Assembly (NCBI GenBank): GCA_034509735.1
Contig: JACGWO010000006.1
Location: forward strand, 37,751,141 to 37,815,140
Length of the DNA stretch: 64,000 bases
Reading direction: 5' to 3'
From: Sesamum alatum
Taxonomy: Eukaryota; Streptophyta; Magnoliopsida; Lamiales; Pedaliaceae
Of the stretch, positions 23,745 to 36,403 are shown piece by piece (the first letter of the stretch is position 1; every line of letters starts with the position of its first letter). The notes below the pieces were generated by a model that made no database searches, was not told the origin of the DNA, and was given only the letters and a program-made list of their open reading frames with translations. Position numbers and translations under genes: made by a program.

Positions 23745-24869
23745 TTAAATAAAAGAAGAAAAGAAAATTGAGCCCTAGAAATTTCAATGGATGAACACTT
23801 AAAAGGGAAAATGACATGTGATGTGAGAACGGGAGAATGGAGATCAATTTGAAGTCGAATTCTTGAAATGGCGAAAATGAACATAGGTACCAACCTTGGC
23901 AGCGTACGAGTAGAAAGCAACATTTGGCTGTCGTTTTTTCCAACATTAGCAGTGTGGACACAATAAAGGCATTTCACATTTTATGGTCACGTTATTACCA
24001 AATAACGCGGCATTCATAATCACGTCATACAAAGCGAAATCGACTAATGTAATTGTTTCAGATGTGATTCAACACCGAATGCAAGTTCTGATATGCGTTT
24101 TTTTTTCCACCTTAAATGAAATCAAGGGTATATATACTACGATTTTTACGATATATAAAGTAAATAAAGATAAATTGTTATGTTATTTCTCATAACCTTC
24201 GATACAATGTTAAGATTTATCGAATGAGGTTAATGAAGTAATTTGTTCAGTAATGGATCGTGGGATCGTCCTACAATCTTCTTTTGCGAAGATGACTTTT
24301 GTACTCCGATTATTTTTTCGTCCATCATATAAATAAAACTTTTTGTCTATTAGCATTGAAAAAAGAAAATCAATATACGCTACATTTTTAATTACCATGA
24401 CTAGAAATCGTGGTAAATATTAATATGCATTTTTCTCTCTATATTTTTTTAATATGAATGAAGTTTGTGCCTATTTTCATTTATATGAATAATTTAAATT
24501 TAATTTATATAAATATAAATTACTCAACAAAATTATTATCGAACTCGTTGTTATATAGTCATAAATTTTGATAATGTATTAAGTTTACCTATGTATAAAT
24601 CATTTGAGCCTATGAAGCCGACCAGAAAAATTGAAATGTTGACTTCAATTGAGAGCTCAACGACTTTAAAAAATTCTAAATTTTTGGTGCATTGAATGGA
24701 CAAAAAAATTATCCTTTCCACTTTATAATTTGTCTGTCCTAATTACGGATTTTAATATTTGTGAAATGACCTAGACCGCACCTTTTTGACATGTCCTATC
24801 TTGTCTTTTCCATTTCTTTTATCCTAAATCCAATAATGTCCTAAAAGAATGTCATAAATAATTAGTTAT

Positions 24870-25055
24870 CCTGACATACACATAATAAATAATTTTTCAC
24901 ATTTTATAATATATTATAAATAAGAATAAAATATATAAATTAATAATTTTAGTTCTATGTGTGTTGTCGACACAATAAAGAAATTAGTATAGCAATATAA
25001 TAAATCGTCATTTACGAGTGAATTTTTTTTTATATTAGTATAGATAATAATTTAA
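24870..25055 (-). mobile_element. Helitron-like candidate, copy 2
   Basis: On the minus strand it begins TCTATACTAATATAAAAAAA at about 25050, then TTCACTCGTAAATGACG. It reaches the shared block TATATTTTATTCTTATTTATAATATATTATAAAAT and AAAATTATTTATTATG. Start and shared block match the plus-strand piece at 11752-12010. No convincing 3' CTRR end was found. Confidence 0.35.
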
Positions 25056-25429
25056 GGGGCCAAGTTGAACACCTTCGTTAAATTGATGAAGAATGTTACC
25101 TACTCCCACTCAAATATTTTTATTTTATTTATTATTTTTTACATTAGTATCTTGTTTGTGTATTTCAAATAGTGCAATTGAAGTCTCTGACATGTCTCAA
25201 CCCTCACCTTGCAACATTGGAGGAAACCAGAAATCGTGGCATGTGTCGGCCTACCCCTTACAATATACTTTTTGTTGTTTTTATAAATAATTATAATATA
25301 TTATAAAGCTTGTTTTAATTTCTATAAAATATACAGTTCAATATATCTTTTTTTATTTTTATTTATCTTTTACTTATACAAGAACAACATTATTGAAAAC
25401 TTTAAAATATATTAGCCATCATGATATCT

Positions 25430-25510
25430 CGTATTTACATGTATATAATAAATAATTTTTCACAATTTAAAATATATTATAAATAAAAATAAAATATATA
25501 ATTAACACGT
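25430..25510 (-). repeat. Helitron-like 3' block, copy 3
   Basis: Only the shared AT-rich block (complement of ATAATAAATAATTTTTCAC and ATATATTATAAATAAAAATA) is present. It lies about 560 bases from copy 2 in the same orientation. The adjacent TA microsatellite at 25601-25630 may mark lost sequence. Confidence 0.4.
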
Positions 25511-25597
25511 ATATTTCAAGAAAAAAAGGAAAAAGAAAATCAACTTAAAGGCAGTGTCCAAATCATCGTTTTGTGTGCGGGAAATGTATTTTGTTAC

Positions 25598-25629
<32 letters not shown>

Positions 25630-25841
25630 CTTTCCTCCCAATTTTACAAAAAGTATAAACGAAATATTTTAAGAATAAAAACAAGCAACGCTTTGAGGTT
25701 TCAAAAAAATTCTGCAGTGTTTAGAGATGTCTTTGAACTTTTTTTTTTTTGAAAAATAAATTTGACTTTTTGGAATTTGTATTTAGAAATATTATGAGTA
25801 TTTCATGTCATTTTTAAAAGCGATTTAAAGAATTATTAGTA

Positions 25842-26456
25842 AAGTGAAATTTCACTTATCGTCATGTAAGTATAGTAATGTTATACTTCTCGTCCTTTAT
25901 CTTTTGAGTAAAACATATTTAGTTTTGTAATTTTAATACCTTTAACAAATTTAACCATGTAACTATTAACCTAACAATTTTAGTCCTATATGTATCTTAC
26001 TAAAACACATTTAATCATGTATGTTTAGCAAATTTGACACTTCTAGTCTTAATTTGCCGGCGAATGACTTGCCGGCTAAAAGACGCGTGAAAATACGTAG
26101 TTGCAATTCTCACGTGTGAAAACAAGTGAGGTACTTGTCCAAGACGCCCTCAGCCGATCAGGTTTGCCGCTGTTGCAATTAAAGAAAGTATTTGAAGAAT
26201 TTTTGAACATTTTGTCAAACTAGATCTAAACAATTAACCGGCAAATCAGGACTAAAGGTGTCAAATTTGCTAAACATACAGCACTAGATATGTTTTAGTA
26301 AAATGCACACGTGACTAAAATTGTTATGTCAATAGTTATAGGACTAAATTTGTTAAAAACGTAAAAAATTACAGGACTAAATGTGTTTATTCAATAAAGA
26401 AACAATGAAAAGTGTAGCACCTATATACTTTCAGGACGAAAACTGAAATTTTTGCC
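25842..26456. mobile_element. Large inverted-repeat (foldback) MITE, family D
   Basis: The two arms pair over roughly 240 bases each. Left blocks AGTCTTAATTTGCCGG, TATGTTTAGCAAATTTGACA and TTAGTCCTATATGT return in complement as CCGGCAAATCAGGACTAAAG, TGTCAAATTTGCTAAACATA and TAGTTATAGGACTAAA. The middle, about 26080-26230, is unpaired. The flanks TTATTAGTA (25833-25841) and TTCTTAGGA (26457-26465) agree at seven of nine. The whole unit would fold into a long hairpin if transcribed. No reading frame of note. Confidence 0.7.
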
Positions 26457-28069
26457 TTCTTAGGAATGTGTCATATGCAGGTGTAGGAGTTTATGTAAAT
26501 TCAATCTATTATTTTGTTGATTATTAATATAACCGTGTTTTATTATTGAATAATTACTTGACAATTCCTGAGTTTAGATCAAATTACAAAAACACATGAT
26601 TTCTTTTAAAAAATTACAGTTATTCCCCCTAAAGAGTGTTAGCGTAATATATTTTTTGGCATTTTTTGTGTAAACTTGCATGTAGGGGGGTATAGTTGTA
26701 ATTATAAGGAATATAGCTATAATCTATACTAATGTAAAAAGTTAAGGTCTTTCTCACTCACAAATGACAATATATGACAACGTGATACTAATTTTTTGAT
26801 TAGGCCGATAATACCTCTAAGTTAATTTCTTTTTTTTTTTTGAAATGTAATGTGTTGATATATATATATATATATATATACATTCTCACTTACAACAACT
26901 TTAAAACGTGCAGTATTAGCTCATATATATGCAAATATGGCGTGCCACAATGATTTTTATAAAATATTATTTATTTTGACATAATTTCAAGAGGTGTCAA
27001 TATAAAATTATCCTATATTGTTTCTCTAAGGGCATGTTTACTTCTACAAATTATCAAGGATAGCATTAATAATTATGCTTAGTGTTATATTTACTAGCAA
27101 ATAGGCAGACCCATCATTTAGTGAGCTAGCCTGACACTATCCCACATTATTGAGTGACTCTAATCATTATAAAATGGCTGATGATTATAAGCCAATGAAA
27201 ATTTCTCATTAAATGCACCTAACACACTCCACTTGTTAAAGAGAAAAAACAGAGTAATTGGTGGAAGAAGGAGTTTTTTTGACGGCACAAGAATCAAGAA
27301 ATAGTATTTTTTGTAGGAGTTGACATGATAATGAAACTTGTCTTATTATAAGGTAAGAAAATAATTTACCAACTTTATAAATAGTACTTCACTAGCTAGT
27401 AAACAAATAACTGCAATTTTGATCCAAATGATGATCACATCTTCTTACTCGAGTAAATGCCTTATTAATATGTCAACCACCAACTAGTCAGAATTTCAAT
27501 TACAAACACACTATTCATGCCCTCTGTCCTATTTGTAAACATAAACATGCCCCAACTGAATAAAAACAAAAGAGAAAGGTTGTGGCTTATTTTAATAGGC
27601 ACCAATCACTGGAGCATGTTGAAAAGTTCCTATTAATTTTTAAGTGTAAAGGCCGTTGCGTTTGGGGGGATTCCTCTCGATTCCAATAAATCTTGGACAG
27701 CTCATAGGAAAAAGAATTGAAAAAAGAAAAAAGAAAAGAGCAGTTGAAGAGTAAATTGAGCGGCATTGAATTGAAGTGAGGTTTGACTAAAAGCGAAGCT
27801 CCAACGAAGATTTTACTCGACGCTTGTAATCTTAATTCTTACATACAGTAATCCCTACAGTACAATCCTTGAGGAAAAACTAGGACTTGTTTCAATCGCT
27901 ATTTCTGCTGTCGCTCTCAAAAAGCAGCTCATTATTTTCACTCCCCCCCTTTTGCTCTTTTCTCCCGTTTCCATATGCAATTATCCGCTCTATAATATTG
28001 TTAACATACGACATTTATCTGCTTCTTGTTTGATTGTATCCTATATTTTCAGAGTTGTTTGTGTGTCGA

Positions 28070-28081
28070 ATGGTGGATTGA
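28070..28081 (+). promoter_or_regulatory. Minimal upstream ORF overlapping the CAMTA start codon
   Basis: ATG GTG GAT TGA encodes three residues. The final A of the stop codon is the first base of the CAMTA ATG at 28081, giving the overlap TGATG. It would only matter if the transcript leader includes it, which position makes likely. Such an arrangement can lower or couple translation of the main frame. Confidence 0.5.
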
Positions 28082-31000
28082 TGGAGAATACAGGTGTACC
28101 GGGTCGACTCGTTGGGTCGGAGATTCATGGCTTCCGCACTTTGGAAGGTATGGTAGCTCATATTAGCACATGCTTGGATGATGTGTTTGTGAAATTTGAT
28201 TTGTGAATGTTTTGATGTCGGTGTGGTTGGGGTAGTTGCGTTGGGTTAGTCAACAATTGAATTGCTGGTTCTTAGGGTTTTACTGGTCATCAGTCTTGCA
28301 ATTTCGGGTTGTTTGATTTTCTTGATTAGCGATGGAGTACAATGAATTTAAGTAGTGATGTGTGAGGTATAAGAAGCATGAATTAATTTTGTAGTTGACT
28401 AGCAAACGAAATTGTGCTTTTGTTGTCTTCAATCTTCATCAGTGGTGAGGACTTGCAGTAGACGAAATCAGCAGGAAAAGATAAGTTGCTAATAATTGTA
28501 TTCAGTTTGTAGATGACAAGCAAACTGATGCTATATAGGATGGAATGAAGTTGATGCACAATTACTTATGTCTATTAACTTTTTCTTTTTCATTCTTTTA
28601 GTTTCTCTTGGGTTGATGAGGGTTGAAGATGAGGGGTTGACTCGTACTATCTTTCATAGTGAAGCATTGGGTGCATGCAACCTAAAATGGTTTTTCGATA
28701 TGTGTTAATATTGCAGAGGATTAAAAATAAGGCACCATTAATTGGATAATTTGTTGTTAATACCATTTTCTGAATTGACAAGTCAGCTGTTGAATTACTG
28801 TTTTGATTGTTATACTCAGTATGAATTGATTGATCTTGAATGGTTCTGTTTCTGTTTGTTCTTCTTGATTATAAGCATGACTGTAAGGAGAATGGTTATA
28901 TGTTCGCGTTCCTTCTATTATGTTTAATATGCCGTAACTGGACTTTGTTGCATGAACAGATTTGGATGTTGGTAACATGATGGAGGAAGCCAAGGCAAGA
29001 TGGCTAAGACCAAATGAGATTCATGCCATACTCTGTAACCACAAGTTCTTCACTGTTTACGTGAAACCCGTGAATTTGCCAAGAAGTAATACATTTGTAT
29101 GAATACATGTTTTTTAACATTTATAGTTGACAAATAATAAACTTAAAAATCTGAGTTGTTCCATCTGTGCATCAACATGACTGTGTTTTGTGTAGATAAA
29201 GCGGATTATAGAATGCTTTATGGCTGACTAACATTGATTCTATTGTGGTGAAATAGGTGGCACAATTGTGTTGTTTGACCGTAAGATGCTCCGGAATTTC
29301 CGGAAAGATGGCCATAACTGGAAGAAGAAAAAGGATGGAAAAACTGTTAAAGAAGCTCATGAACACTTGAAAGTACGGTTGTCTTATGCGTTAGTATGTC
29401 ATGGACAGTATCAAAGAATTGTAAATGTGTCTTATGGTGGAAAAACAGAAGAATGTACTGTAATTTGTATTCCTCATTTTCTTCTTTAATTTGCAGTCCA
29501 GCATATTTTGTTTATAAGTATCAGGACAATCAAACATTGTTTGGCCCATTATTTGAACTAGAAATTCTGTTGGAGCCTCAAGCTTGTTAAAACTCAAGGA
29601 AATTACGTTGGCCTGTACCCACTTTGGAGTTTATCACTGGCATGATGCATTTTGATGCTGGCCTTTGTTTTTAGAATGCGACCAATATAAGTTGTAACTT
29701 CACTTGTTGGGTGGTGGTTTGAGCATACGGATGTGGGATAAAAACAAGTTTCAGGCTCATATGGTTTGAGAAGATGAGAAATTTCAAGATTGATAGTTTA
29801 GGATCTCTTTTAGTGTTTGTATATCTCTCCAAAAGGATTCTTATTCGTTGTTCATGCAGAAAATTTTTAGTGTAAGGCGCTACTTATTTCAATTCTTTGG
29901 AGTATCTCGCATCATGCCTCTTTATATTTCCTTATTTTGTCTGTGAGCATTTAGTTACACTATATAGATTTCTTGCTTCTTGTTTTGCATGAAGACGGTT
30001 GGTCTACTGGCTAGATATTTAAGATTTGTCATTTATTGACATACAACCATCATATTGTTTCTGTTACAGGTCGGCAATGAGGAAAGGATTCATGTATACT
30101 ATGCACATGGGGAAGACAATCCAACTTTTGTTCGTAGATGTTACTGGCTACTTGACAAGTATGCAATCATGAAACCCTGTCTAAGTCTAGGCATCCACCT
30201 AATGCTCTTGTCTCTTATTTATCTGGCTGCTTGACAAGTTGTTGAAGTCCTTAGGTGAAATTTTTTCGTCAGGAATCTGCTCCTGTCAAATATAAACTTC
30301 TTTTAATTTCTACATGCATTGCAGGTCTCTGGAACATATTGTCCTTGTACACTATCGTGAAACTCAAGAGGTTTGTTGTTCATCAGTTAAATAATTATTT
30401 TCTGTTAGTTATTTTGTATAACATTTTTAAACTTTAGAAATATATATAATAACGCATCTTCAGAGTTGACACATCATTTTCTCAGTATTTAGCACACAAT
30501 TTATTTGCACCATTCAGCTTAGGTCAACTTACCAATTCCATAAACCATATTTATTTGGGGTTGGCTGGATTGCTCAATTTCCACCTTGAAATATCAAGGG
30601 CCATCGCACAAAATAAAAAAGTAATATGGTTGCGTATGTCTTCAGTTACTGTGTCTTCATGTTCGTTTCTGCTGATCCCTTTCTCAGATCTTACTATTAA
30701 TGCTATTCCCATCATTCTTCTTAAGTGGTGTATCCCGCGGCCTTCAAAGATTGTGCCTAAACCATCATCCTCGGTCTTTCTTTTTCTTCTAAAGCATATG
30801 TCTTGCTCTTCCATTGTTCTTCTCAGTCACGCCTAACTGCTACTGTATATGAGGAGAACCAAGATCTCTTCCCCTATACCATCTCAGGTTTTACTCATTT
30901 CTATAGGGTTTTCTATTTAGTCTGACCGGAATTTGCAAATCAAGGAAGATCTCGAGGCATTCCTTTTATTAATCTATCACACCTTAATCTTTTGCAAAGA

Positions 31001-34000
31001 TCTCGTAAGGAGTATCTGGTCTCTGATACAAAGATCTAGTGTTTGGTAAAATTATCATTCTCTCGTCTTTTGGCTGTTTTTTGGAGATCATTTTGCAGCA
31101 GCAACATAAACTTACTCTCAGCAATGTCCACATCTGAAGTTACAAATATGCTTTTGCACCTAATTTTGGTTACCTTTTGATGCAGTTGCAGGGTTCCCCA
31201 GCCACACCTGTGAATTCCAACTCTAATTCTGCTGGCTCTGACCTGTCTGCTACTTGGCCTATGTCCGAAGAATCTAATTCTGCAGTTAACCGAGTATATT
31301 ATGGCGGCACTGGTTCATATTTAGGTGATTAAAGTTTGTGCAAAGTTAATTTGCTTTACCACTCGGATTTAACTCATCTGGTTCTCTTGAGAAGAGATCA
31401 ACCCTTTCAGAAAGCCTAAAGGCTCTAGCTATTATAATTGAAAAGAGTTGCAACTTGCAACCATTTTGTGACGACAGACTATTTAATTTCCAAGATTGTA
31501 TAAAGTTAGTCATAACTTTGTCACTTACAAAGGTGTGGATGTGTGCTACATAAAGATTATAAACTTGAACCCAAAGGATTTCATGTGGAGTTCTTGCTGA
31601 CACAGCTAATAATCAAGTTCTCTGTTCTCTATGATTTCCAGACTGTCATGACAGTGTGACAATTAAACATCATGAACAGAGGCTCCATGAGATAAATACG
31701 CTTGAATGGGAAGAGCTTTTGGTGCAAGATGATCCCCACAGGCCGATTACACCACAAGAAGGTACAACCCCTTATGTCCATATTCTCGAGAATTTGCTAA
31801 TTGCTTAATTTCTTTTTATGCATGCAATATTTTTTATGCAGGAAAAACTGCAGGCTTTGAGCTGCGAAATCAATATCAGATGAACAGTTACAGAATTCAT
31901 GTAAGTGGATGTGGTTCTCTCTCTCTGTCTCTAATAGGGATTCCAACCCCCCTGATATGATAATAAATGCTCCGTGCTGTACCTATAAATTCCATTCTCT
32001 AGTCATCCAGATTCTTATAGTGATGCACTGATGCTTATCCAATTTTAAGCCATGAAGAGCTGTTCTGATGCATTAGAAATAATGTAAATCATTTGCTCAA
32101 GGTATGTCTAAATATGACATAAAAGATCAAGTAGTTCAGTAATACATGAGCTAAATATGTGAATTTTGTTTGCCTGGACAGGCATGATACATAAAAATTC
32201 CCTATGCATCTGTAAGAATGTGGCGGTGGACCTTTTTTGCTTTAAGCATGCATATTATAAGACTTTCATCCTTTATTCAGTTGGTATTTCTTTTCTTGCT
32301 CAAGGTGATCTTCTCATGTTTGGTTTGCGGGAGATGTCCACCCAAGTTCATTTTAACATAATCCATTGCCTTTTCCCTATGGATTGTTATTACATCTCTT
32401 AATGCAAATAAATTAAGACTGGAATGGCAACGATATTGCTCTGCTACCCTTTTGTGTCATTTTTCTTTTTGTTTCTTTGACTTCATCAAACAACTTAAAA
32501 AGTTCATATCCCTGATTTATATTTGGTCAATTTCAAGAATGAACTACTTGATCCCTGCTTTTGTTGATTAAGAATTACTATAACTGTTTGATTATAGGAT
32601 ATTGCCCTATCAAATGATAAGGTGTCCTCAGAAAGTTCTGCCAACAGTTTGTCTGAACCAGTTGCTGGGAGGAATTCCATTAATTATACCTCTCCCAACA
32701 ATACGTCCTACCAGACAGTGGGACAAGATACGATTGTCAATCCAGAGACCATGATTTCTGGACTTATGCCATCAGGTGGAGCTGGTTCTTTGCATAATCT
32801 TGGCAAAGACGGTTTGCAATCACAGGACAGTTTTGGAAGGTGGGTGACACACATTATTGCTGAATCTCCAGAATCAGTGGATGATCATTCTCTGGAATCC
32901 TCAAATTTAGCTGGCCACCAGTCTTTCACATATTCACTGATGGATAGTCATCACCCATCTCCGCTGGGCCAGATATTCACAATAACAGATGTCTCACCCA
33001 CATGGGCTCTTTCAACTGAAGAAACAAAGGTTCGTTTACACCACTGCTGTTTACCTTAGTTGCTCTCTTCTGTTGGTATACTTCCCATAATTTACATTTG
33101 AAAATACAGCCTGGTCTACTAATAATTAGGTCTAAGGGCCAAAAGGATAGTAGCTGTTTTGAAAGCAACAATCATGCCACTAAATGAAGGTTGATGGGAA
33201 TATTCAAATAATGAGATAGAGTAGATATTTGGATGCAGTGTGAAAATCCCCCAGGACTAGAAAGACATATTTGTTAGATTATATGCATGTTGCGTCATCT
33301 GTTGTGCTAAAAGGAATTAAGAAAGCTGTCTTGTTTAACAGTTAACATGTTAATTTTATCTGTAATGTCATTAATCAACTTGGATTTCTATCCCGGGACA
33401 GGATATAGAAATTATTTTAGATAATAGTTTGTTGACCCTGTAATTGTTCTGCAGATCTTGGTAGTTGGCTTTTTTAATGAAGGACAGGTACCCTACTCAG
33501 AGTCTAAATTGTATCTTGCATGTGGAGATTCCATACTTCCAGTAGAAGTTGTCCAAGCAGGAGTGTTTCGTTGTTTAATTCCACCTCAAGCTCCTAAACT
33601 AGGGAATCTGTATATGACTTTCGATGGGCAGAAACCTATCAGTCAAGTCTTAACTTTTGAAATCCGTGCTCCTGTACAGCCCGGCACAGTTTCATTTGAG
33701 AATAAAACTGATTGGGAAGAATTTCAACTTCAGATGAGGCTTGCTCATTTATTATTTTCATCATCCAAGGGCCTGAGTATTTATTCCACTAAATTATCAC
33801 CAACTGCTTTAAAGGAAGCCAAAGCTTTTGCTCAGAAGACTTCACACATCTCTGATGGTTGGTTGCATATGGCCAAAATGATTGAAGATACAGAAATGTC
33901 CTTTCCCCAGGCAAAAGATAAGTTGTTTGAGTTGACTTTACAGAATAGACTACAAGAATGGTTGCTAGAAAAAGTGGCAGCAGGGTGTAAAATTTCTGAA

Positions 34001-35699
34001 CGTGATGAACAAGGTCTAGGTGTAATTCATTTGTGTGCCATCCTTGGCTATACATGGGCTGTTTACCCGTATTCATGGTCTGGCTTATCATTGGATTACC
34101 GAGATAAATTTGGATGGACCGCTCTACATTGGGCTGCATTTTATGGAAGGTACAGTTCTGAATTCTCAAGGAATCATCAATTCTGCTTAATTCGCTAAAT
34201 TTTATTTTTATGCTGACATCTTAAAACAGTTATCTGTTGTTTGGATATATTAATGTTTCCTCTCCCCTATCCCCAGGTTCTGTTGGGTCTATGCCGCATT
34301 TATGGGCAACTTGATTTGTTGGGTTCTTGGGGTTGGGGTTTGTCTAATTACAAAAGACCAGTAATTGGACATATCAGCACTGTTGGCATATTGTTTAAAA
34401 ATCTTAATCATCAACTTGAATCAGTGAATTCTTTTCGTACCTTTTGATGTATTAAGTTATCTTAAATCTCAGGGAGAAAATGGTGGCAACCCTTTTATCT
34501 GCTGGAGCAAAGCCAAATTTAGTCACAGATCCAACCTCACAAAATCCTGCGGGGTGCAGTGCTCATGATCTTGCTTCTAAAAATGGTTATGATGGTTTGG
34601 CAGCTTATCTTGCTGAAAAAGCTTTAGTTGCCCAATTTGATGATATGACATTGGCTGGAAATGTTAGCGGGTCGCTGCAAACTACCACAAACGAGACGGT
34701 GAACACTGAAAATTTCAGTGAGGAGGAGTTGTATCTGAAGGATACCCTCGCGGCTTACCGAACAGCTGCTGATGCAGCTGCACGGATACAGACTGCATTC
34801 AGGGAGCACTCGCTCAAAATACGGACAAAAGTGGTTGAATCCTCAAATCCAGAGATTGAAGCACGAAACATAGTTGCGGCGATGAAGATCCAGCATGCTT
34901 TCCGCAATTATGATACGCGCAAAAAGATGGCTGCTGCTGCTAGAATCCAGCACAGATTCCGTACTTGGAAGATTAGGAAGGAATTTCTTAACATGCGCCG
35001 ACAGGCCATTAAAATTCAAGTAAGTGAGCTATATATGGTTGGTTTTCTTTTTCTTCTTTTACTGGGTTACTCTGTTCCTGATATGTTTCTGGAGCACATG
35101 GCTCATTAGTCGAGATTTGATTGCTGGATACTATGAGAATTAATACTACTGGATAAACCAAAACTTTGCTCTTTTCTTTTCTTTTTTCATCCTATAAAAA
35201 GAAAGATTATCTGGATAGAAGAACTCGGCATATTATAATTTGAATATTTATGGATATCGCGGTTCTCTACTGCAGGCTATATTCAGAGGTTTCCAAGTCA
35301 GGAGGCAGTACCGTAAAATTGTTTGGTCAGTCGGGGTCCTCGAGAAAGCAATACTGCGATGGCGACTGAAGAGAAAAGGCTTCCGTGGGCTTCAGGTTCA
35401 ACCTGCTGCAACTCCCAGAGATCCTAATCAAGAGAGTGATGTGGAAGAGGACTTCTTCCGAGCTAGCAGGAAACAAGCTGAAGAGCGTGTTGAGCAATCC
35501 GTTGTAAGAGTCCAGGCAATGTTTCGTTCGAAGCAAGCACAAGAAGCTTATAGAAGGATGAAATTAGAACATAATAAAGCAAAGGTAGACGGTTCTTCTA
35601 TTTATTATGTTATTCTTCATCGTTAAGTCGCTCATTAACTTATGTTATGTGCAGCTGGAATATGAAGGACTTCTCCATCCTGATGCCGAAATGGGATAA
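28081..35699 (+). CDS. Calmodulin-binding transcription activator, CAMTA5/6 type
   Basis: Thirteen exons: 28081-28147, 28960-29085, 29257-29372, 30070-30158, 30325-30370, 31186-31324, 31642-31761, 31842-31900, 32598-33029, 33455-34149, 34473-35019, 35276-35584, 35655-35699. Phases close to give 929 aa, close to Arabidopsis CAMTA5. The N-terminal CG-1 DNA-binding domain (about residues 25-150) holds RWLRPNEIHAILCNHKFF, FDRKMLRNFRKDGHNWKKK and HVYYAHGED. A TIG domain starts near residue 399 (ILVVGFFNEG). Ankyrin text includes GLGVIHLCAILGYTW and GWTALHWAAFYGR. At least four IQ-type calmodulin sites follow residue 730 (RIQTAFREH, KIQHAFRNY, RIQHRFRTW, AIFRGFQVRRQYRK), with another VQAMFRSK. CAMTAs bind CGCG-type promoter sites and transduce calcium signals in stress responses. 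The start is the first ATG that leads into the CAMTA5-like N-terminus. The exon 6 acceptor could also be 6 bases downstream (31192). Confidence 0.95.
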
Positions 35700-36403
35700 G
35701 AAAAGTGAAAAGGAAGAACCAACTATTCTGATGGAAACTTCGGCCAACTGCCACTCCGTAAAGACGCTGTGTTCGCATACAGTGACATCATTAGGAAATA
35801 GAAGATTTGGCTGGAGGCTTATGTTTCGACATGGTGGTTGTGTAAATTTGTAAATTTTGATGTTTAAGTAGGTTCTTCATTTTCACCTCTCCCTGCAACT
35901 TATATGAAAATGGGAGGTGATTACTGCTGATTTTCTCTTATTCTTCATTAGTATCTGATCGGGAAATACCTGCTAGGCTTTAGTTTATGTCTATATGTCC
36001 GAATTTTGGATCCAATGATGTATTGTAGACATGATTATATAGTTCTTGGCTATGAATTGTTATGATCTGGTTAATACTAAAATCATATGCCCCTTGATTG
36101 CCATGCATGCTGCGCCCCCCAGTTTTCACAGCTTGGAATATTAAACAATTTCTTCAGTTAATTCTTTACTATGTACTTAAAAGAAAACAGGAGAAATATA
36201 CATCAAAATCAAACATTCACATCTTAATGTTTCTAAACTCAAATTTGTCAAAACTAAAATGTAATAATTTATTCAAAAATCTATGGCAGAGAAAGCATTC
36301 AACTGTGGCAGCCCCACTTTGAAGACAAACTGCACAATGATACATTAATCAAACTTGCAGTTATGACTTCTAAGACAAGTTCCTTCTTCCTCCAACCGCA
36401 TGC
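35700..36403. other. Convergent 3' regions of CAMTA and SAR1
   Basis: There is no coding sequence. The two genes end toward each other about 700 bases apart, so this interval should hold both 3' untranslated regions. I do not see an unambiguous shared terminator motif. Confidence 0.6.

Larger units (their letters stand above)
20209..28069. other. Long gene-free, repeat-rich spacer
   Basis: The ligase promoter side and the CAMTA leader side frame nearly 8 kb with no gene that I can support. Contents that I can name are a 26-bp tandem repeat (21460-21507), a SINE (22610-22796), nested MITEs (23102-23744), two Helitron-like pieces (24870-25055 and 25430-25510), a large inverted-repeat element (25842-26456), and TA microsatellites near 25601-25630 and 26856-26881. 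A fragment at 26733 starts TCTATACTAATGTAAAAAG, similar to the Helitron-like 5' ends. Around 27650-28069 the base composition changes to a purine- and pyrimidine-rich plant leader, which I take as the CAMTA 5' region. Confidence 0.6.

Noticed and set aside
27030..27230. GGGCATGTTTACTT text resembling the end of a PIF- or hAT-type MITE near 27030
   Set aside because: I could not find a matching inverted end or a target duplication, so no element is called.
30551..30836. Overlapping open frames on both strands in a CAMTA intron, looking at first like a retroelement or nested gene
   Set aside because: Neither frame shows a recognisable motif, both lie wholly between exons 5 and 6, and no splice or repeat structure supports a gene. 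I treat them as chance frames in intron sequence.
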